Positions 45,646 through 54,738 of a stretch of DNA of 64,000 bases are shown piece after piece. Under the pieces are notes generated by a model. It worked only from the letters and a program-made list of their open reading frames with translations. It was not told where the DNA came from and made no database searches. The position numbers and the translations under genes were made by a program. The DNA is from Streptomyces sp. MUM 2J (GTDB lineage Bacteria > Actinomycetota > Actinomycetes > Streptomycetales > Streptomycetaceae). The stretch is taken from positions 1 to 64,000 of the forward strand of contig NZ_JADWYM010000018.1 of assembly GCF_022414535.1 (NCBI RefSeq), written 5' to 3'. Position 1 is the stretch's first letter, and each line of letters starts with the position of its first letter.

Positions 45646-48297
45646 CTGCTCCCCGCGCCCGCGGGGATGGTCCCATCCTCTACACGCACGAACCGGTGCT
45701 CGCCGACTGCTCCCCGCGCCCGCGGGGATGGTCCCCCGCATCTCAACCTGGAGCAGGCCATCGCTGTCTGCTCCCCGCGCCCGCGGGGATGGTCCCCTTG
45801 GAACGGTGCTCAGAGGCGCGGATCATCGCTGCTCCCCGCGCCCGCGGGGATGGTCCCCGGTGGGAACGCCTGGAGGGGCACATCCTGCCCTGCTCCCCGC
45901 GCCCGCGGGGATGGTCCCCACATCGTGCGGTCCGGGCTGTGGCGGCAGAACTGCTCCCCGCGCCCGCGGGGATGGTCCCCCGGGGCCGCCTTCCGCCTTG
46001 CAGCGATCCGCCTGCTCCCCGCGCCCGCGGGGATGGTCCCCCGGCCACCCAGATCCGGTGGGGCCTGTCCTACTGCTCCCCGCGCCCGCGGGGATGGTCC
46101 CTCTCCGGATAGGTGATGCCGTTCGATGTCTGCCTGCTCCCCGCGCCCGCGGGGATGGTCCCTCCGCGACATGGCGGAGGCGTCGATGACCGTCCTGCTC
46201 CCCGCGCCCGCGGGGATGGTCCCCGGTCGTCTTCGGTGAGCCGGGCGAGGCGCTCCTGCTCCCCGCGCCCGCGGGGATGGTCCCCAGAGAGGTATCTGCC
46301 GTAAGTCTGTCCGAAACTGCTCCCCGCGCCCGCGGGGATGGTCCCTGCACCGCCGGCACTTCGACGCCGATCGCGACCTGCTCCCCGCGCCCGCGGGGAT
46401 GGTCCCACACACATAAGGGTGCTGACACATAGGGGCAACTGCTCCCCGCGCCCGCGGGGATGGTCCCACCCCGGCCGGCCTGTGCGAGGCGTGCGCCCGC
46501 TGCTCCCCGCGCCCGCGGGGATGGTCCCGACGAGCTCCACAAGTTCGTCGCCAAGTGCGGCTGCTCCCCGCGCCCGCGGGGATGGTCCCCAGTCCATGAA
46601 CGGCTCACCCCCACCGTCGAACTGCTCCCCGCGCCCGCGGGGATGGTCCCGAAGACACCCAACACCAAGGTCGTGACTCCAGCTGCTCCCCGCGCCCGCG
46701 GGGATGGTCCCCCGAGCGTCACCGCGGACGGCGTGATCGGCAGCTGCTCCCCGCGCCCGCGGGGATGGTCCCTACGATCCGGGCAGCGCGCAGATCCTCG
46801 CCCTCTGCTCCCCGCGCCCACGGGGATGGTCCCACCCAGGCGGGGTCGCCGCGGTCGGTGCGGTACTGCTCCCCGCGCCCGCGGGGATGGTCCCTACGTC
46901 CCGAACGCCTCGGTGACGGATTCCTCCTGCTCCCCGCGCCCGCGGGGATGGTCCCTCCATGGTCGACTTCGCGCAGAAGGGCAAGGCCTGCTCCCCGCGC
47001 CCGCGGGGATGGTCCCTCGCCCGACCGCGGCGACGACTCCGCCTGCAACTGCTCCCCGCGCCCGCGGGGATGGTCCCTCAAGCAGATCGGGTTCCCGTTC
47101 GAGTGGCTGCTGCTCCCCGCGCCCGCGGGGATGGTCCCTGGGAGTTCAGGAACAGGACCTTGCGGTTGTACTGCTCCCCGCGCCCGCGGGGATGGTCCCT
47201 CCATGGTCGACTTCGCGCAGAAGGGCAAGGCCTGCTCCCCGCGCCCGCGGGGATGGTCCCTCGCCCGACCGCGGCGACGACTCCGCCTGCAACTGCTCCC
47301 CGCGCCCGCGGGGATGGTCCCTCAAGCAGATCGGGTTCCCGTTCGAGTGGCTGCTGCTCCCCGCGCCCGCGGGGATGGTCCCTGGGAGTTCAGGAACAGG
47401 ACCTTGCGGTTGTACTGCTCCCCGCGCCCGCGGGGATGGTCCCTCCATGGTCGACTTCGCGCAGAAGGGCAAGGCCTGCTCCCCGCGCCCGCGGGGATGG
47501 TCCCTCGTCGGACCCGTTGAGCTGGAGCCGCAACAGCTGCTCCCCGCGCCCGCGGGGATGGTCCCGTCCTCGGCGACGATGACGACAAGGAGGGCTGCTG
47601 CTCCCCGCGCCCGCGGGGATGGTCCCAGCCAGCTCCCGGAGCCGTGGAACGCCCCGGTCTGCTCCCCGCGCCCGCGGGGATGGTCCCCTCATTCAGGGCG
47701 GCGATCCGGTCGGAGTCCCCTGCTCCCCGCGCCCGCGGGGATGGTCCCCCCACTTGATGTGGACCTGGCCGTCGGTGACGCTGCTCCCCGCGCCCGCGGG
47801 GATGGTCCCTCGATCGGGTGCGTCGGTCTGCTGCAGATCAACTGCTCCCCGCGCCCGCGGGGATGGTCCCAACACCGTCGCCTGTATCTGGTGCGGCCTC
47901 CTCTGCTCCCCGCGCCCGCGGGGATGGTCCCCACACCGGCGGGCTGACGTCGTCGTCCCGGATCTGCTCCCCGCGCCCGCGGGGATGGTCCCTCGACGAT
48001 GGCGAACACGGTCCGGCCGGGCTTCTGCTCCCCGCGCCCGCGGGGATGGTCCCGCCAGGACGTAGATCACGAGTCGCCCCCGAAGCTGCTCCCCGCGCCC
48101 GCGGGGATGGTCCCGCCATTCCCACCCTGAAGCTGACGCTCGATGGCTGCTCCCCGCGCCCGCGGGGATGGTCCCTCGAACTGCTTGTCGAACGCGGTCT
48201 GCACCGCCTGCTCCCCGCGCCTGCGGGGATGGTCCCTGGCGTCGACGAACGCCGAGGTCATCCTCCGCCTGCTCCCCGCGCCCCCGTGCTGGTGAGC
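45646..48297 (+). CRISPR. Large type I-E array: 43 full repeats plus a degenerate last one, 43 spacers
   Basis: Repeats of 29 nt start every 61 bases from 45646 to 48208, with 32-nt spacers throughout and no length exceptions. The repeat begins CTGCTCCCCGCG, forms a TCCCCGCG/CGCGGGGA hairpin and ends ATGGTCCC. Two internal repeats vary: 46805 (CCCACGGGG) and 48208 (GCCTGCGGGG). The copy at 48269 keeps only its first half and is the trailer end. Spacer order therefore runs newest at 45675 to oldest at 48237. Five spacers are duplicates of others (see the tandem duplication), leaving 38 distinct. Orientation follows from the E. coli-like repeat, the adjacent leader and the degenerate 3' end. 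Confidence 0.98.
46927..47475 (+). repeat. Tandem duplication of four repeat-spacer units inside the large array
   Basis: Units A-B-C-D (46927-47170, 244 bp) are repeated exactly at 47171-47414, followed by a third copy of A at 47415-47475. Spacer A begins TCCATGGTCGACTTCGCG, B begins TCGCCCGACCGCGG, C begins TCAAGCAGATCGGG and D begins TGGGAGTTCAGGAAC. Such a duplication would arise by unequal recombination or slippage between repeats. Confidence 0.95.
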
Positions 48298-48642
48298 TGA
48301 TCCCGGACGCCGAAGGACGTCGAGCTCGCCGCACAACCCCAGCAACCCCAGACCCCCGAAACCCGACCGGAGTGCCTTGACGAAAGACATAGGTGCGCCG
48401 TGAAGCGCGAGTTGTTCGAGTGGCGATGAAAGGACGCCACCGCCGCTCTGTCGCAGCGGGGCGGTTGAAGCTGAGGGCAGCCCGACCCGGGAGGTGCCGG
48501 GAAGGGTGGCAAGCGGCCCTGACAAAGCCGGGACGTATCACCCCGCAGGTACCTCCCCAAGGGCGACACTCGCTAGCCGACGGACCTGCGCCGGCCGGGC
48601 TCCCCTGTGACCCCGCCGGCGCCGGTGCCGCCCGGCGCGTGG
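48298..48642. other. Flank beyond the trailer end of the array
   Basis: No gene supported. On the minus strand a frame reads FVKALRSGFGGLGLLGLCGE around 48300-48400, which looks less random than its surroundings, but no family was recognised and it runs into the repeats. Confidence 0.3.
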
Positions 48643-49170
48643 TCAGCGCCAGGTCTGGTTGCGGTTGTAGGAGCAGGCCAGCATGCGCAGGCCGTACTCG
48701 CTGTCGTCGAGGCAGAGACCGGTGGCCTGGTTCTCGAAGCTCACCTGGTCACCCCGCTTGTACACCCACCAGCTCTGCTGCTCGGACGAGTCGCAGGACC
48801 GGGTGTCCGGGTGGGCGCCGGCGCCGACACCGCCGTAGATGCAGCGGCCCGTGGAGACGTTGCGGAACTGGCGCGTGCCGTCCTCCTGCCAGACCCGTAC
48901 GCTCCAGTTCTGGAAGTCGCTGCTGTTGCAGCCGAAGCCCCGGAAGCCGTACGGGAAGCTGTCGTCGAGGCAGCCGCCCGTCGCCATGTTGCCGTAGTGC
49001 TCGACCGCCGCCGCCGAAACGGGGCTCACCGGGGCGACCCGGCTCCCGCCGGGCGACGGATCTCCGGCGTTGGCGACGCCGGCGAGAGCCGTGCTCAGAC
49101 AGGCGGCGGAGGCGAGGGCGACGACCGCCCGGCGCAGCCGCCGTCCGGACGTCAGGTCCTGCACGTTCAT
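48643..49170 (-). CDS. Secreted ricin-type (beta-trefoil) lectin-like protein
   Basis: A 175-residue product. A signal peptide covers about residues 1-36 (AVVALASAACLSTALAGVANA). The rest shows three repeats of the beta-trefoil: GGCLDDSFPYGF-NWSVRVW, GRCIYGGVG-QQSWWVYKRG and GLCLDDSEYGL-NQTWR, each with a Cys and a Q/N-x-W-like element. Such domains bind sugars, often on the producer's own wall or on polysaccharide. It has no enzyme domain. It lies 55 bases after the stop of the next upstream minus-strand SH3-like gene and may be cotranscribed with it. Confidence 0.82.
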   Translation of the reverse strand: MNVQDLTSGRRLRRAVVALASAACLSTALAGVANAGDPSPGGSRVAPVSPVSAAAVEHYGNMATGGCLDDSFPYGFRGFGCNSSDFQNWSVRVWQEDGTRQFRNVSTGRCIYGGVGAGAHPDTRSCDSSEQQSWWVYKRGDQVSFENQATGLCLDDSEYGLRMLACSYNRNQTWR

Positions 49171-49225
49171 GATGTTCCCTTTCCATGTGGTGCGGTCGTG
49201 TGGTTGCCGGTGCGTACCCCGCTGC

Positions 49226-49639
49226 CTACGGGTACTCGCAGTACACGGGGCCGGAGTTGGACTCGACCCGCACGCCGGGCACCGGGCCGTCGTTGGAGCC
49301 GCCGCTGACGTACACGGCGCTCACCCAGCCCAGCCAGCGTTGCGGCGTGATGATCTCGACCCAGTAGTGGTTGTAGTAGGGGCCGTCGGCGACGCGGTCG
49401 CCCCACCGCTGGCAGAACGCCTCCACGGTGACGTTGGTGAGCCTTTCCTGCGAGGCCAGTGCGCAGGTGGTGCTCGCGCACTGACGCACCCGCACCTGGC
49501 TGGCCCAGATGTGGACGGGTGAGGTCGTGATGTCGGCCTGGGCGGGAGCCGACATCAGGCCCAGCACGGCGGTCAGGCCGAGCAGCGTGGCGCACAGCGC
49601 CCTCAAGGAGAACTGACGGGCTGTGGACTTCGAGGACAC
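49226..49639 (-). CDS. Secreted SH3-like domain protein (paralog family member 1)
   Basis: A 137-residue product, start GTG 49639 with GAGAGGGG upstream (an ATG at 49702 is open but less likely). The signal peptide ends around APAQA. The mature part shows the family pattern: HIWASQVRVRQCAS, LTNVTVEAFCQRWGDRVADGPYYNHYWVEI and LGWVSAVYVSGGSNDGPVPGV, with Cys pairs. This is the plan of bacterial SH3 domains, which usually bind peptidoglycan or other wall polymers. Four other copies of this motif set occur nearby. A TATGAGCG element lies 74 bases upstream. Confidence 0.8.
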   Translation of the reverse strand: MSSKSTARQFSLRALCATLLGLTAVLGLMSAPAQADITTSPVHIWASQVRVRQCASTTCALASQERLTNVTVEAFCQRWGDRVADGPYYNHYWVEIITPQRWLGWVSAVYVSGGSNDGPVPGVRVESNSGPVYCEYP

Positions 49640-49742
49640 AGCGGGTGCCCCTCTCGGTGTGGTTGGAGGATGGTGACGCGTCGTCCGGGAGACGGCGTCC
49701 ACGGACCCCTCGTATGAGCGTCGGCGCCGCCGTCCTCCGGGG

Positions 49743-50144
49743 TCAGCGGCAGAAGGACTCGGTGGACAGACCCGGCACCGGCCGGTCGTTGTCTCCGCCG
49801 CGCACGTACACCGCGCTGATCCAGCCGATCGGGCCGCCCGCGTTCACCTGCACCCACCAGTTGTTGCGGTAGGGGCCATCCACCACCTCGGTGCCCTGGC
49901 GCTGGCAGAACGCCGTCACCCACCGCTTGCCGATCTGCGCGCCCTGGATCGGCGGGCAGGCCGCGGAGACCTCCGGGCAGTCCCGTACGTTCACACCGGT
50001 CGCCCACACGTACAACCGGGCGTCCGATGTGGTCGCCTGGGCCGCCGTGGGGAGCAGCAGGGGAAGTGCCGCGGCCGCCGCGAGTGCGCCGGCGGGGACC
50101 GTGCGCCGCAGTGAACGCGCCGCCGCGCGCAGGGTGTTGCTCAT
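49743..50144 (-). CDS. Secreted SH3-like domain protein (paralog family member 2)
   Basis: A 133-residue product from the ATG at 50144 with AAGGAG upstream. Signal peptide about residues 1-35 (ALAAAAALPLLLPTAAQA). The mature part has LYVWATGVNVRDCPEVSAACPPI, RWVTAFCQRQGTEVVDGPYRNNWWVQV and GPIGWISAVYVRGGDNDRPVPGL, closely matching member 1 and member 4 in order, Cys positions and the closing PVPG. No catalytic residues are evident. It is divergent from the SARP-type regulator at 50474. Confidence 0.83.
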   Translation of the reverse strand: MSNTLRAAARSLRRTVPAGALAAAAALPLLLPTAAQATTSDARLYVWATGVNVRDCPEVSAACPPIQGAQIGKRWVTAFCQRQGTEVVDGPYRNNWWVQVNAGGPIGWISAVYVRGGDNDRPVPGLSTESFCR

Positions 50145-50473
50145 CGTCGACTCCTTGCTCGGTGACTGCCTGTCACAGGGCGGACGGCGCGTGCTCCCCA
50201 CCTGTATGAGCGCCACTCGTACGCAGTCATACGAGGGGGGCATCCGGTGCGTCCCCCGGATGTCCCCCCACCCCGGCCGGGGTACACCGGAACCGGCCAA
50301 CACCAGCTCGCGTCGAAAGGAAGGCGGGAGCGGTCCCGCCCGTGCCCTGGACGGGACCCGTACCACCGGACCGCTCGAAACCGGACAGCGGTCCGGCGAT
50401 CCGTGACGCCCGCACCCGGCCTGCGGATATCGTTGTCAGGCCTTATGCACGGATCGACGCTTGCCGGGGAACG
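50145..50473. promoter_or_regulatory. Divergent regulatory region between an SH3-like gene and the SARP regulator
   Basis: 329 bases holding the promoters of both genes. An inverted repeat CTCGTA/TACGAG spans 50216-50235, and TATGAGCG (50205-50212) is shared with other SH3-like gene promoters. CCTGTCACAGG (50169-50179) is another palindrome. Which protein binds is unknown. Confidence 0.45.
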
Positions 50474-53400
50474 ATGATCGAAGTGCGGCTGCTGGGGCCG
50501 GTCGAGGTATGGGACGACGGGACCCGAAGTCTGCCCCTGGGCGGATCGAGACCCGTGGCGCTGCTGTCGGCGCTCGTCGTGCACCTGGGTGAAGTCCTGT
50601 CCACCGCACGGCTGGTGGACCTCGTCTGGGAGGACCGCGCCCCCGCGACCGCGGGCGCGCTGGTCGCCTCGCACGTCGCAGCCGCCCGTCGTGCCCTGGC
50701 GCCGGCCGGCGCCGCCTCCGCGATCCTCACTCGGGCCCCCGGCTACCTCGCCGACCTCCCCGCCGACCGGGTCGACGCCCGCCGTTTCGAACGGCTGCTG
50801 TCGGCCGGACGGCGTGCCGCGGACGCGGGATGCGAAACCGAGGCGCTCGACCTGCTCAGCGACGCCCTCTCCCTGTGGCGCGGGCAGGGCGCGCTGGAAG
50901 GCGTCACCCAGTCCTTCGCCCGGATCGAGGCGGCCCGGTTGGAGGAACTGCGGCTCGTCGCGCAGGAGCGCCTCTACGCCCTGCGGCTGAAAATGGGGCA
51001 CGACGGCGAGGTCGTCGCCCCGCTCCTCTCCCACGTCGCCGCCCATCCGCTGCGCGAACGGCCGCGCGCCCAGCTGATGACCGCCCTGTTCCGGGTCGGC
51101 CGGGCACCCGACGCGCTGCGGGTCTTCCAGGAGGGCCGCGACCTACTCCGCGCCGACCTCGGCCTCGACCCCGGACCCGAACTGCGCGCACTCCACCTCG
51201 CCGTGCTGCGCAACGACCCCGAGCTGGCGGCGGGACGACCCGGGGCGGCCGCAGCCTCCGAGCCCGGGGCGGCCGCAGCTTCCACGTCCGGCGCGCCCGG
51301 TCCCGTACCCGGCCGTGCGTCCGCCGACCGGCAGGTCCCCGCGCCCGCCGGTCCGGGCATCCCGGCGCCCGCGCCCCCGGCGGCCCCGGCCGGCCCCGGC
51401 GCGTCCACGACTGCCGGCCGGGTGCTCCGCCCGCCCTCCCACCTCCCGCCGGACGTCGCCGACTTCGTCGGCCGGACCCGCCAGGTCGCCTGGACCACCG
51501 CACTCCTCGACCGGGCTCGCGACGCCGCCAGGACCGCCCCGCTCATCGCGGTCATCTCCGGCCGCCCCGGCATGGGCAAGACCGCGCTCGCCGTCCACGC
51601 CGCCCACCGCGCGGCGCACCTCTTCCCCGACGGCCGCCTCTTCCTCGACCTGCGCACCTCCGACAGCACCCCGCTGACCACCGCCGACGCCCTCGCCCGG
51701 CTGCTGCGAGCGCTCGGCGTCGACCCCGAGCCCGTCTCCGGAACCGACGACCTGATCGGCCTCTACCGGACCCACCTCGCCGACCGCCGCATCCTGTTGA
51801 TCCTGGACAACGCTCCCAGCGAGGCCCGGCTGCGGCCCCTGCTACCGCCCGGACCCGGCTCGGCCGTGCTGATCACCAGCCGGCGGCGGCTGACCGCGCT
51901 GGAGGGCGCGGTCCGCCTCGACCTGTCGGTGCCGGACCCCGGCGAGGCACTGCACCTGCTGTCCACGGTCGCGGGCCGCACCGCCACGCATCCCGGACCG
52001 GGAGACCTCGCCGAGATCGTTTCCCTGTGCGGCCAGCTCCCGCTCGCCCTGCGGATCGCGGGCGCCCGGCTCGCCGCGCGACCGCACTGGGGCCCCGGGC
52101 AGCTCGCCGGCCGGCTGCGCGACGAACGCCGCCGCCTCAACGAACTCCGGGTCGGCGACCTGGAGGTGCGCACCAGCCTCGAACTGGGCTACGCCGAACT
52201 GGACCCGCCCGAACGCCGGGCGCTGCGCCGCCTCGCGCTGATGGACCTGCCCGACTTCGCCGCCTGGATCGCCGCGCCGCTCCTCGGCATCGGCACCGAG
52301 GAGGCGGAGGAGGCCGTCGAACGGCTCGTCGACTGCCACCTCATCGAGGTGCTCGGAATTGACGTCACCGGCGAGAACCGGTATCGGATCCACGACCTCG
52401 TCAGGGAACACGCCCGCGAGCACTGCCTGACCGAGGAAAGCCCCGCCGAACGCGAGGACGCCGTGAAGCGGTTGGTGGCCTGCTGGCTCACCCTCTCCGA
52501 CCGAGCTGCCGCCCGGGGACCCGGCGGGGTCTCCTGGCTGATGCCGCAGCCCGACCCGGAGTGCCCCCTCGACCCCGAGGTCCAGGACCGGCTGCTGTCC
52601 CGGCCCACCGCCTGGTTCGCCGCCGAACAGAACTGCCTGGTCTCAGCCGTTCACCACTGTGCCACCCAGGGCATGACCCGAGCCGCGCGCGAACTGGCGG
52701 GCGCCCTGATAGCCAGTTCCGCCGCCCTGTACAACCAGTTCGACGTCTGGGCGCAGACCCACACCGTCGCCCTGGACGCGGTGCGCCGCCAGGGGGACGG
52801 GGAGGGCGAGGCGTGGCTCCTCGTCGGCCTCGGCCAACTGCGCTACGAGCAGGACAGGTTCGAGGAGGCGTACGCCTTCATGGAGCGCGCGCGAAGGCTG
52901 TTCGACGAGCAGACGCAGACCACGGGCGACGCCGGTGAGCCATCGAGCCGCGCCGCGCGTGACGCGCTGCGGGGCAGCGCCACCGCCTTGGTCGGCATCG
53001 GCACCATCCGCCGCGAGCAGGCCCGGTTCGGCGAGGCGTCCGAAGCGCTCACCGCCGCCCTGGAGCGGTACGGCACGCTCGGCGACGACGCGGGCCTGGC
53101 CCGTACCCAGTACGGGATCGGCTACGTCCACCGCGAGCAGGGGCGCGGCGACCAGGCCCGGGAGGCGCTGACCCGGTCCCTGGAGTTGTTCCGGCGGGTC
53201 GGCGACCAGCAGGGCGAAGCCCTCACCCTGCGTTCGATCGCCCTGTGCGACCGGGCCCGCGGCGCGCTGTCCGACGCCACGGAGCTGCTCGTCGAGGCGC
53301 TGCGCATCTTCACCTCCCTCGGCGACTCCTTCGGCCTCATGTACACCGAACAGGCCCTGGCGAAAGTAGAGTTGAGGCAGGGCCTGCTGGACCGGGCGGA

Positions 53401-53713
53401 CGAGCGGCTCGTCCGCTGCCTGGAGGTGGCCCGGGAACGGCAGGACCGCTTCGGCGAAGCTCTCGTCCTGCGCACCCGGGGCGAGTGGCACCTCGCGGGG
53501 GGAGACCCGGACGCCGCGGAAGCCCCGCTGCGGGAGGCGATCGCCCTCTGGGAACGGCTCGCCCTGCCGCTCTGGCGCGCCCGTACCTTGCGTGACCTGG
53601 CCGAGGTGCACGCGGCGCACGCCGACCACCCGGCCGCCGAGGAGGCCCGCCGCCAGGCACACGCGGCCTTCCGGGCCCTCGGCAGCAGGGAGGCGTGGGA
53701 GGAACGCGGCTGA
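50474..53713 (+). CDS. AfsR-like regulator: SARP (wHTH + BTAD), NB-ARC ATPase, TPR
   Basis: A 1079-residue protein from ATG 50474 (MIEVRLLGPVEVWDDG). Residues about 1-95 are an OmpR-type winged helix, 100-245 the bacterial transcriptional activation domain (LYALRLKMGHDGEVVAPLLSHVAAHPLRERPRAQLMTALF), and a Pro/Ala-rich linker (about 255-315) follows. The NB-ARC ATPase has Walker A GRPGMGKT at 363-370, Walker B-like RRILLILDNAP near 440 and TSRRRLTAL. The C-terminal third is TPR-like (YGIGYVHREQGRGDQAREAL and similar). AfsR-type regulators bind tandem direct repeats with 11-bp spacing and recruit RNA polymerase. The next gene downstream has just such repeats in its promoter. Confidence 0.9.
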   Translation: MIEVRLLGPVEVWDDGTRSLPLGGSRPVALLSALVVHLGEVLSTARLVDLVWEDRAPATAGALVASHVAAARRALAPAGAASAILTRAPGYLADLPADRVDARRFERLLSAGRRAADAGCETEALDLLSDALSLWRGQGALEGVTQSFARIEAARLEELRLVAQERLYALRLKMGHDGEVVAPLLSHVAAHPLRERPRAQLMTALFRVGRAPDALRVFQEGRDLLRADLGLDPGPELRALHLAVLRNDPELAAGRPGAAAASEPGAAAASTSGAPGPVPGRASADRQVPAPAGPGIPAPAPPAAPAGPGASTTAGRVLRPPSHLPPDVADFVGRTRQVAWTTALLDRARDAARTAPLIAVISGRPGMGKTALAVHAAHRAAHLFPDGRLFLDLRTSDSTPLTTADALARLLRALGVDPEPVSGTDDLIGLYRTHLADRRILLILDNAPSEARLRPLLPPGPGSAVLITSRRRLTALEGAVRLDLSVPDPGEALHLLSTVAGRTATHPGPGDLAEIVSLCGQLPLALRIAGARLAARPHWGPGQLAGRLRDERRRLNELRVGDLEVRTSLELGYAELDPPERRALRRLALMDLPDFAAWIAAPLLGIGTEEAEEAVERLVDCHLIEVLGIDVTGENRYRIHDLVREHAREHCLTEESPAEREDAVKRLVACWLTLSDRAAARGPGGVSWLMPQPDPECPLDPEVQDRLLSRPTAWFAAEQNCLVSAVHHCATQGMTRAARELAGALIASSAALYNQFDVWAQTHTVALDAVRRQGDGEGEAWLLVGLGQLRYEQDRFEEAYAFMERARRLFDEQTQTTGDAGEPSSRAARDALRGSATALVGIGTIRREQARFGEASEALTAALERYGTLGDDAGLARTQYGIGYVHREQGRGDQAREALTRSLELFRRVGDQQGEALTLRSIALCDRARGALSDATELLVEALRIFTSLGDSFGLMYTEQALAKVELRQGLLDRADERLVRCLEVARERQDRFGEALVLRTRGEWHLAGGDPDAAEAPLREAIALWERLALPLWRARTLRDLAEVHAAHADHPAAEEARRQAHAAFRALGSREAWEERG

Positions 53714-53772
53714 ACGGTGCCGGGCGGGGGCTCCGCGCGGAACTCGGCCCGACCGCACCGAACCCTGCCCTG

Positions 53773-53800
53773 CTCCCCGGCGTCGAGCTTCGCCGGGGAG
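53773..53800. terminator. Terminator after the AfsR-like regulator
   Basis: Perfect 10-bp arms CTCCCCGGCG (53773-53782) and CGCCGGGGAG (53791-53800), loop of 8 nt, 60 bases beyond the regulator stop and before the direct repeats of the next promoter. Confidence 0.7.
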
Positions 53801-53812
53801 CGGCCGGGCGCT

Positions 53813-53841
53813 TGCAGAGCATCTGCAGAGGTTTTGCAGAG
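53813..53841 (+). promoter_or_regulatory. Three 11-bp-phased TGCAGAG direct repeats (SARP-type site)
   Basis: TGCAGAG occurs at 53813-53819, 53824-53830 and 53835-53841, with 4-nt gaps, an exact 11-bp period. This is the known arrangement for SARP/AfsR operators, where the last repeat sits about 8 bases before the -10. Eight bases on is AACCAT (53850-53855), and the GTG of the dipeptidase follows at 53862, so the transcript could be leaderless. Confidence 0.72.
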
Positions 53842-53861
53842 GTACCCGGAACCATCGGTAC

Positions 53862-54545
53862 GTGACCGACATCATCACTCTCTCCGACCCGCGCGTGGCG
53901 GCCGTCCCGCTGGACGACTGCGCCGAACCGCTCGTCGATATCCGGGGCATGCCGGAACTGCTGCTCGACGGGCGGAAGGCCGACGGCCTCGGCGCCTACG
54001 CCCGGACCCGGTCCGGCGTCCTCGACAGGCTTCTCCGGGCCCAGCATGCGCTCCCCCCGGGGACGCGGTTCCTGGTGGTCGAGGCATACCGGCCGCCAGG
54101 GCTCCAACGTGACCACTTCGAGGCGTACTCGGCGACCCTGCGGGCCGCGCACCCCGAGGCGTCCCCGGCCCGGATCCGCGAACTGGCCAGCGCCTACATC
54201 TCGCCGCCCGAGGTCGCCCCGCACGTCAGCGGCGGCGCGATCGACCTGACCCTGTGCACCGAGGACGGCGCCGAACTGCCCCTGGGCACCGAGGTCAACG
54301 CGACCCCGGAGGAGAGCGACAACGCGTGCCGCACGAACGCGCCGAACATCGACGCCACCGCCCGTGCCCACCGTGAGGTCATGTGGCGGGCACTGACGTC
54401 CGCCGGATTCGTCAACTACCCCACGGAGTGGTGGCACTGGTCCTACGGGGACCGGTACTGGGCTCTGCTGTCCGGGCAGTGGGCCGCCCGCTACGGCCCC
54501 GTGGAACTGCCGGACGGGACGGAAACCTCCGCTACACCGGCCTGA
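53862..54545 (+). CDS. VanX-type D-alanyl-D-alanine dipeptidase
   Basis: A 227-residue protein from GTG 53862. The VanX/DdpX family motifs are present: VVEAYRPPGLQ with the conserved Arg77, the zinc site HVSGGAID (His121, Asp128) and EWWHWSYGD with catalytic Glu189 and zinc ligand His192. It would hydrolyse D-Ala-D-Ala. No signal peptide is seen, so it acts inside the cell like VanX, or is exported by another route. No vanH/vanA partners are adjacent; the nearest genes are the SARP regulator, a sigma factor and secreted SH3-like proteins. That makes wall recycling or envelope remodelling more likely than glycopeptide resistance (inference). There is no classical Shine-Dalgarno, consistent with leaderless translation. 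Confidence 0.87.
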   Translation: MTDIITLSDPRVAAVPLDDCAEPLVDIRGMPELLLDGRKADGLGAYARTRSGVLDRLLRAQHALPPGTRFLVVEAYRPPGLQRDHFEAYSATLRAAHPEASPARIRELASAYISPPEVAPHVSGGAIDLTLCTEDGAELPLGTEVNATPEESDNACRTNAPNIDATARAHREVMWRALTSAGFVNYPTEWWHWSYGDRYWALLSGQWAARYGPVELPDGTETSATPA

Positions 54546-54566
54546 CCTGACCTGATCTGACCTGAC
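54540..54566 (+). repeat. Short CCTGA tandem repeat at the end of the dipeptidase gene
   Basis: Five imperfect copies of CCTGA (one reads TCTGA), beginning inside the last codons and spanning the TGA stop, so the repeat itself provides several stop codons in succession. Probably a slippage product; no function assigned. Confidence 0.6.
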
Positions 54567-54738
54567 ACCCACACCGACCGCACCACACCGACTGGGTCTT
54601 TGTCGCATCACTCCGTACGGATCCGTCCGTACGGACTACGTCCGCACGACCGGCCGGCGCACCGGGCCCCGGCCGGACACAGCACCAGCCCGCGTCCACC
54701 CGACCAGCGGCACCGCGGGCACATGGGGGAAACGTCCG

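Noticed and set aside
45602..48300. Long open frames across the large repeat array on both strands (translations repeating PRARGDGP or SPRPRGWS)
   Set aside because: They are produced by the 61-bp periodicity of a stop-free GC-rich repeat, not by genes; spacers differ and the frame shifts by one base per unit.
53862..54545. A vancomycin-resistance (vanHAX) locus
   Set aside because: Only a VanX-type enzyme is present; no VanH, VanA or VanRS genes adjoin it, so the dipeptidase cannot be taken as a resistance cassette.
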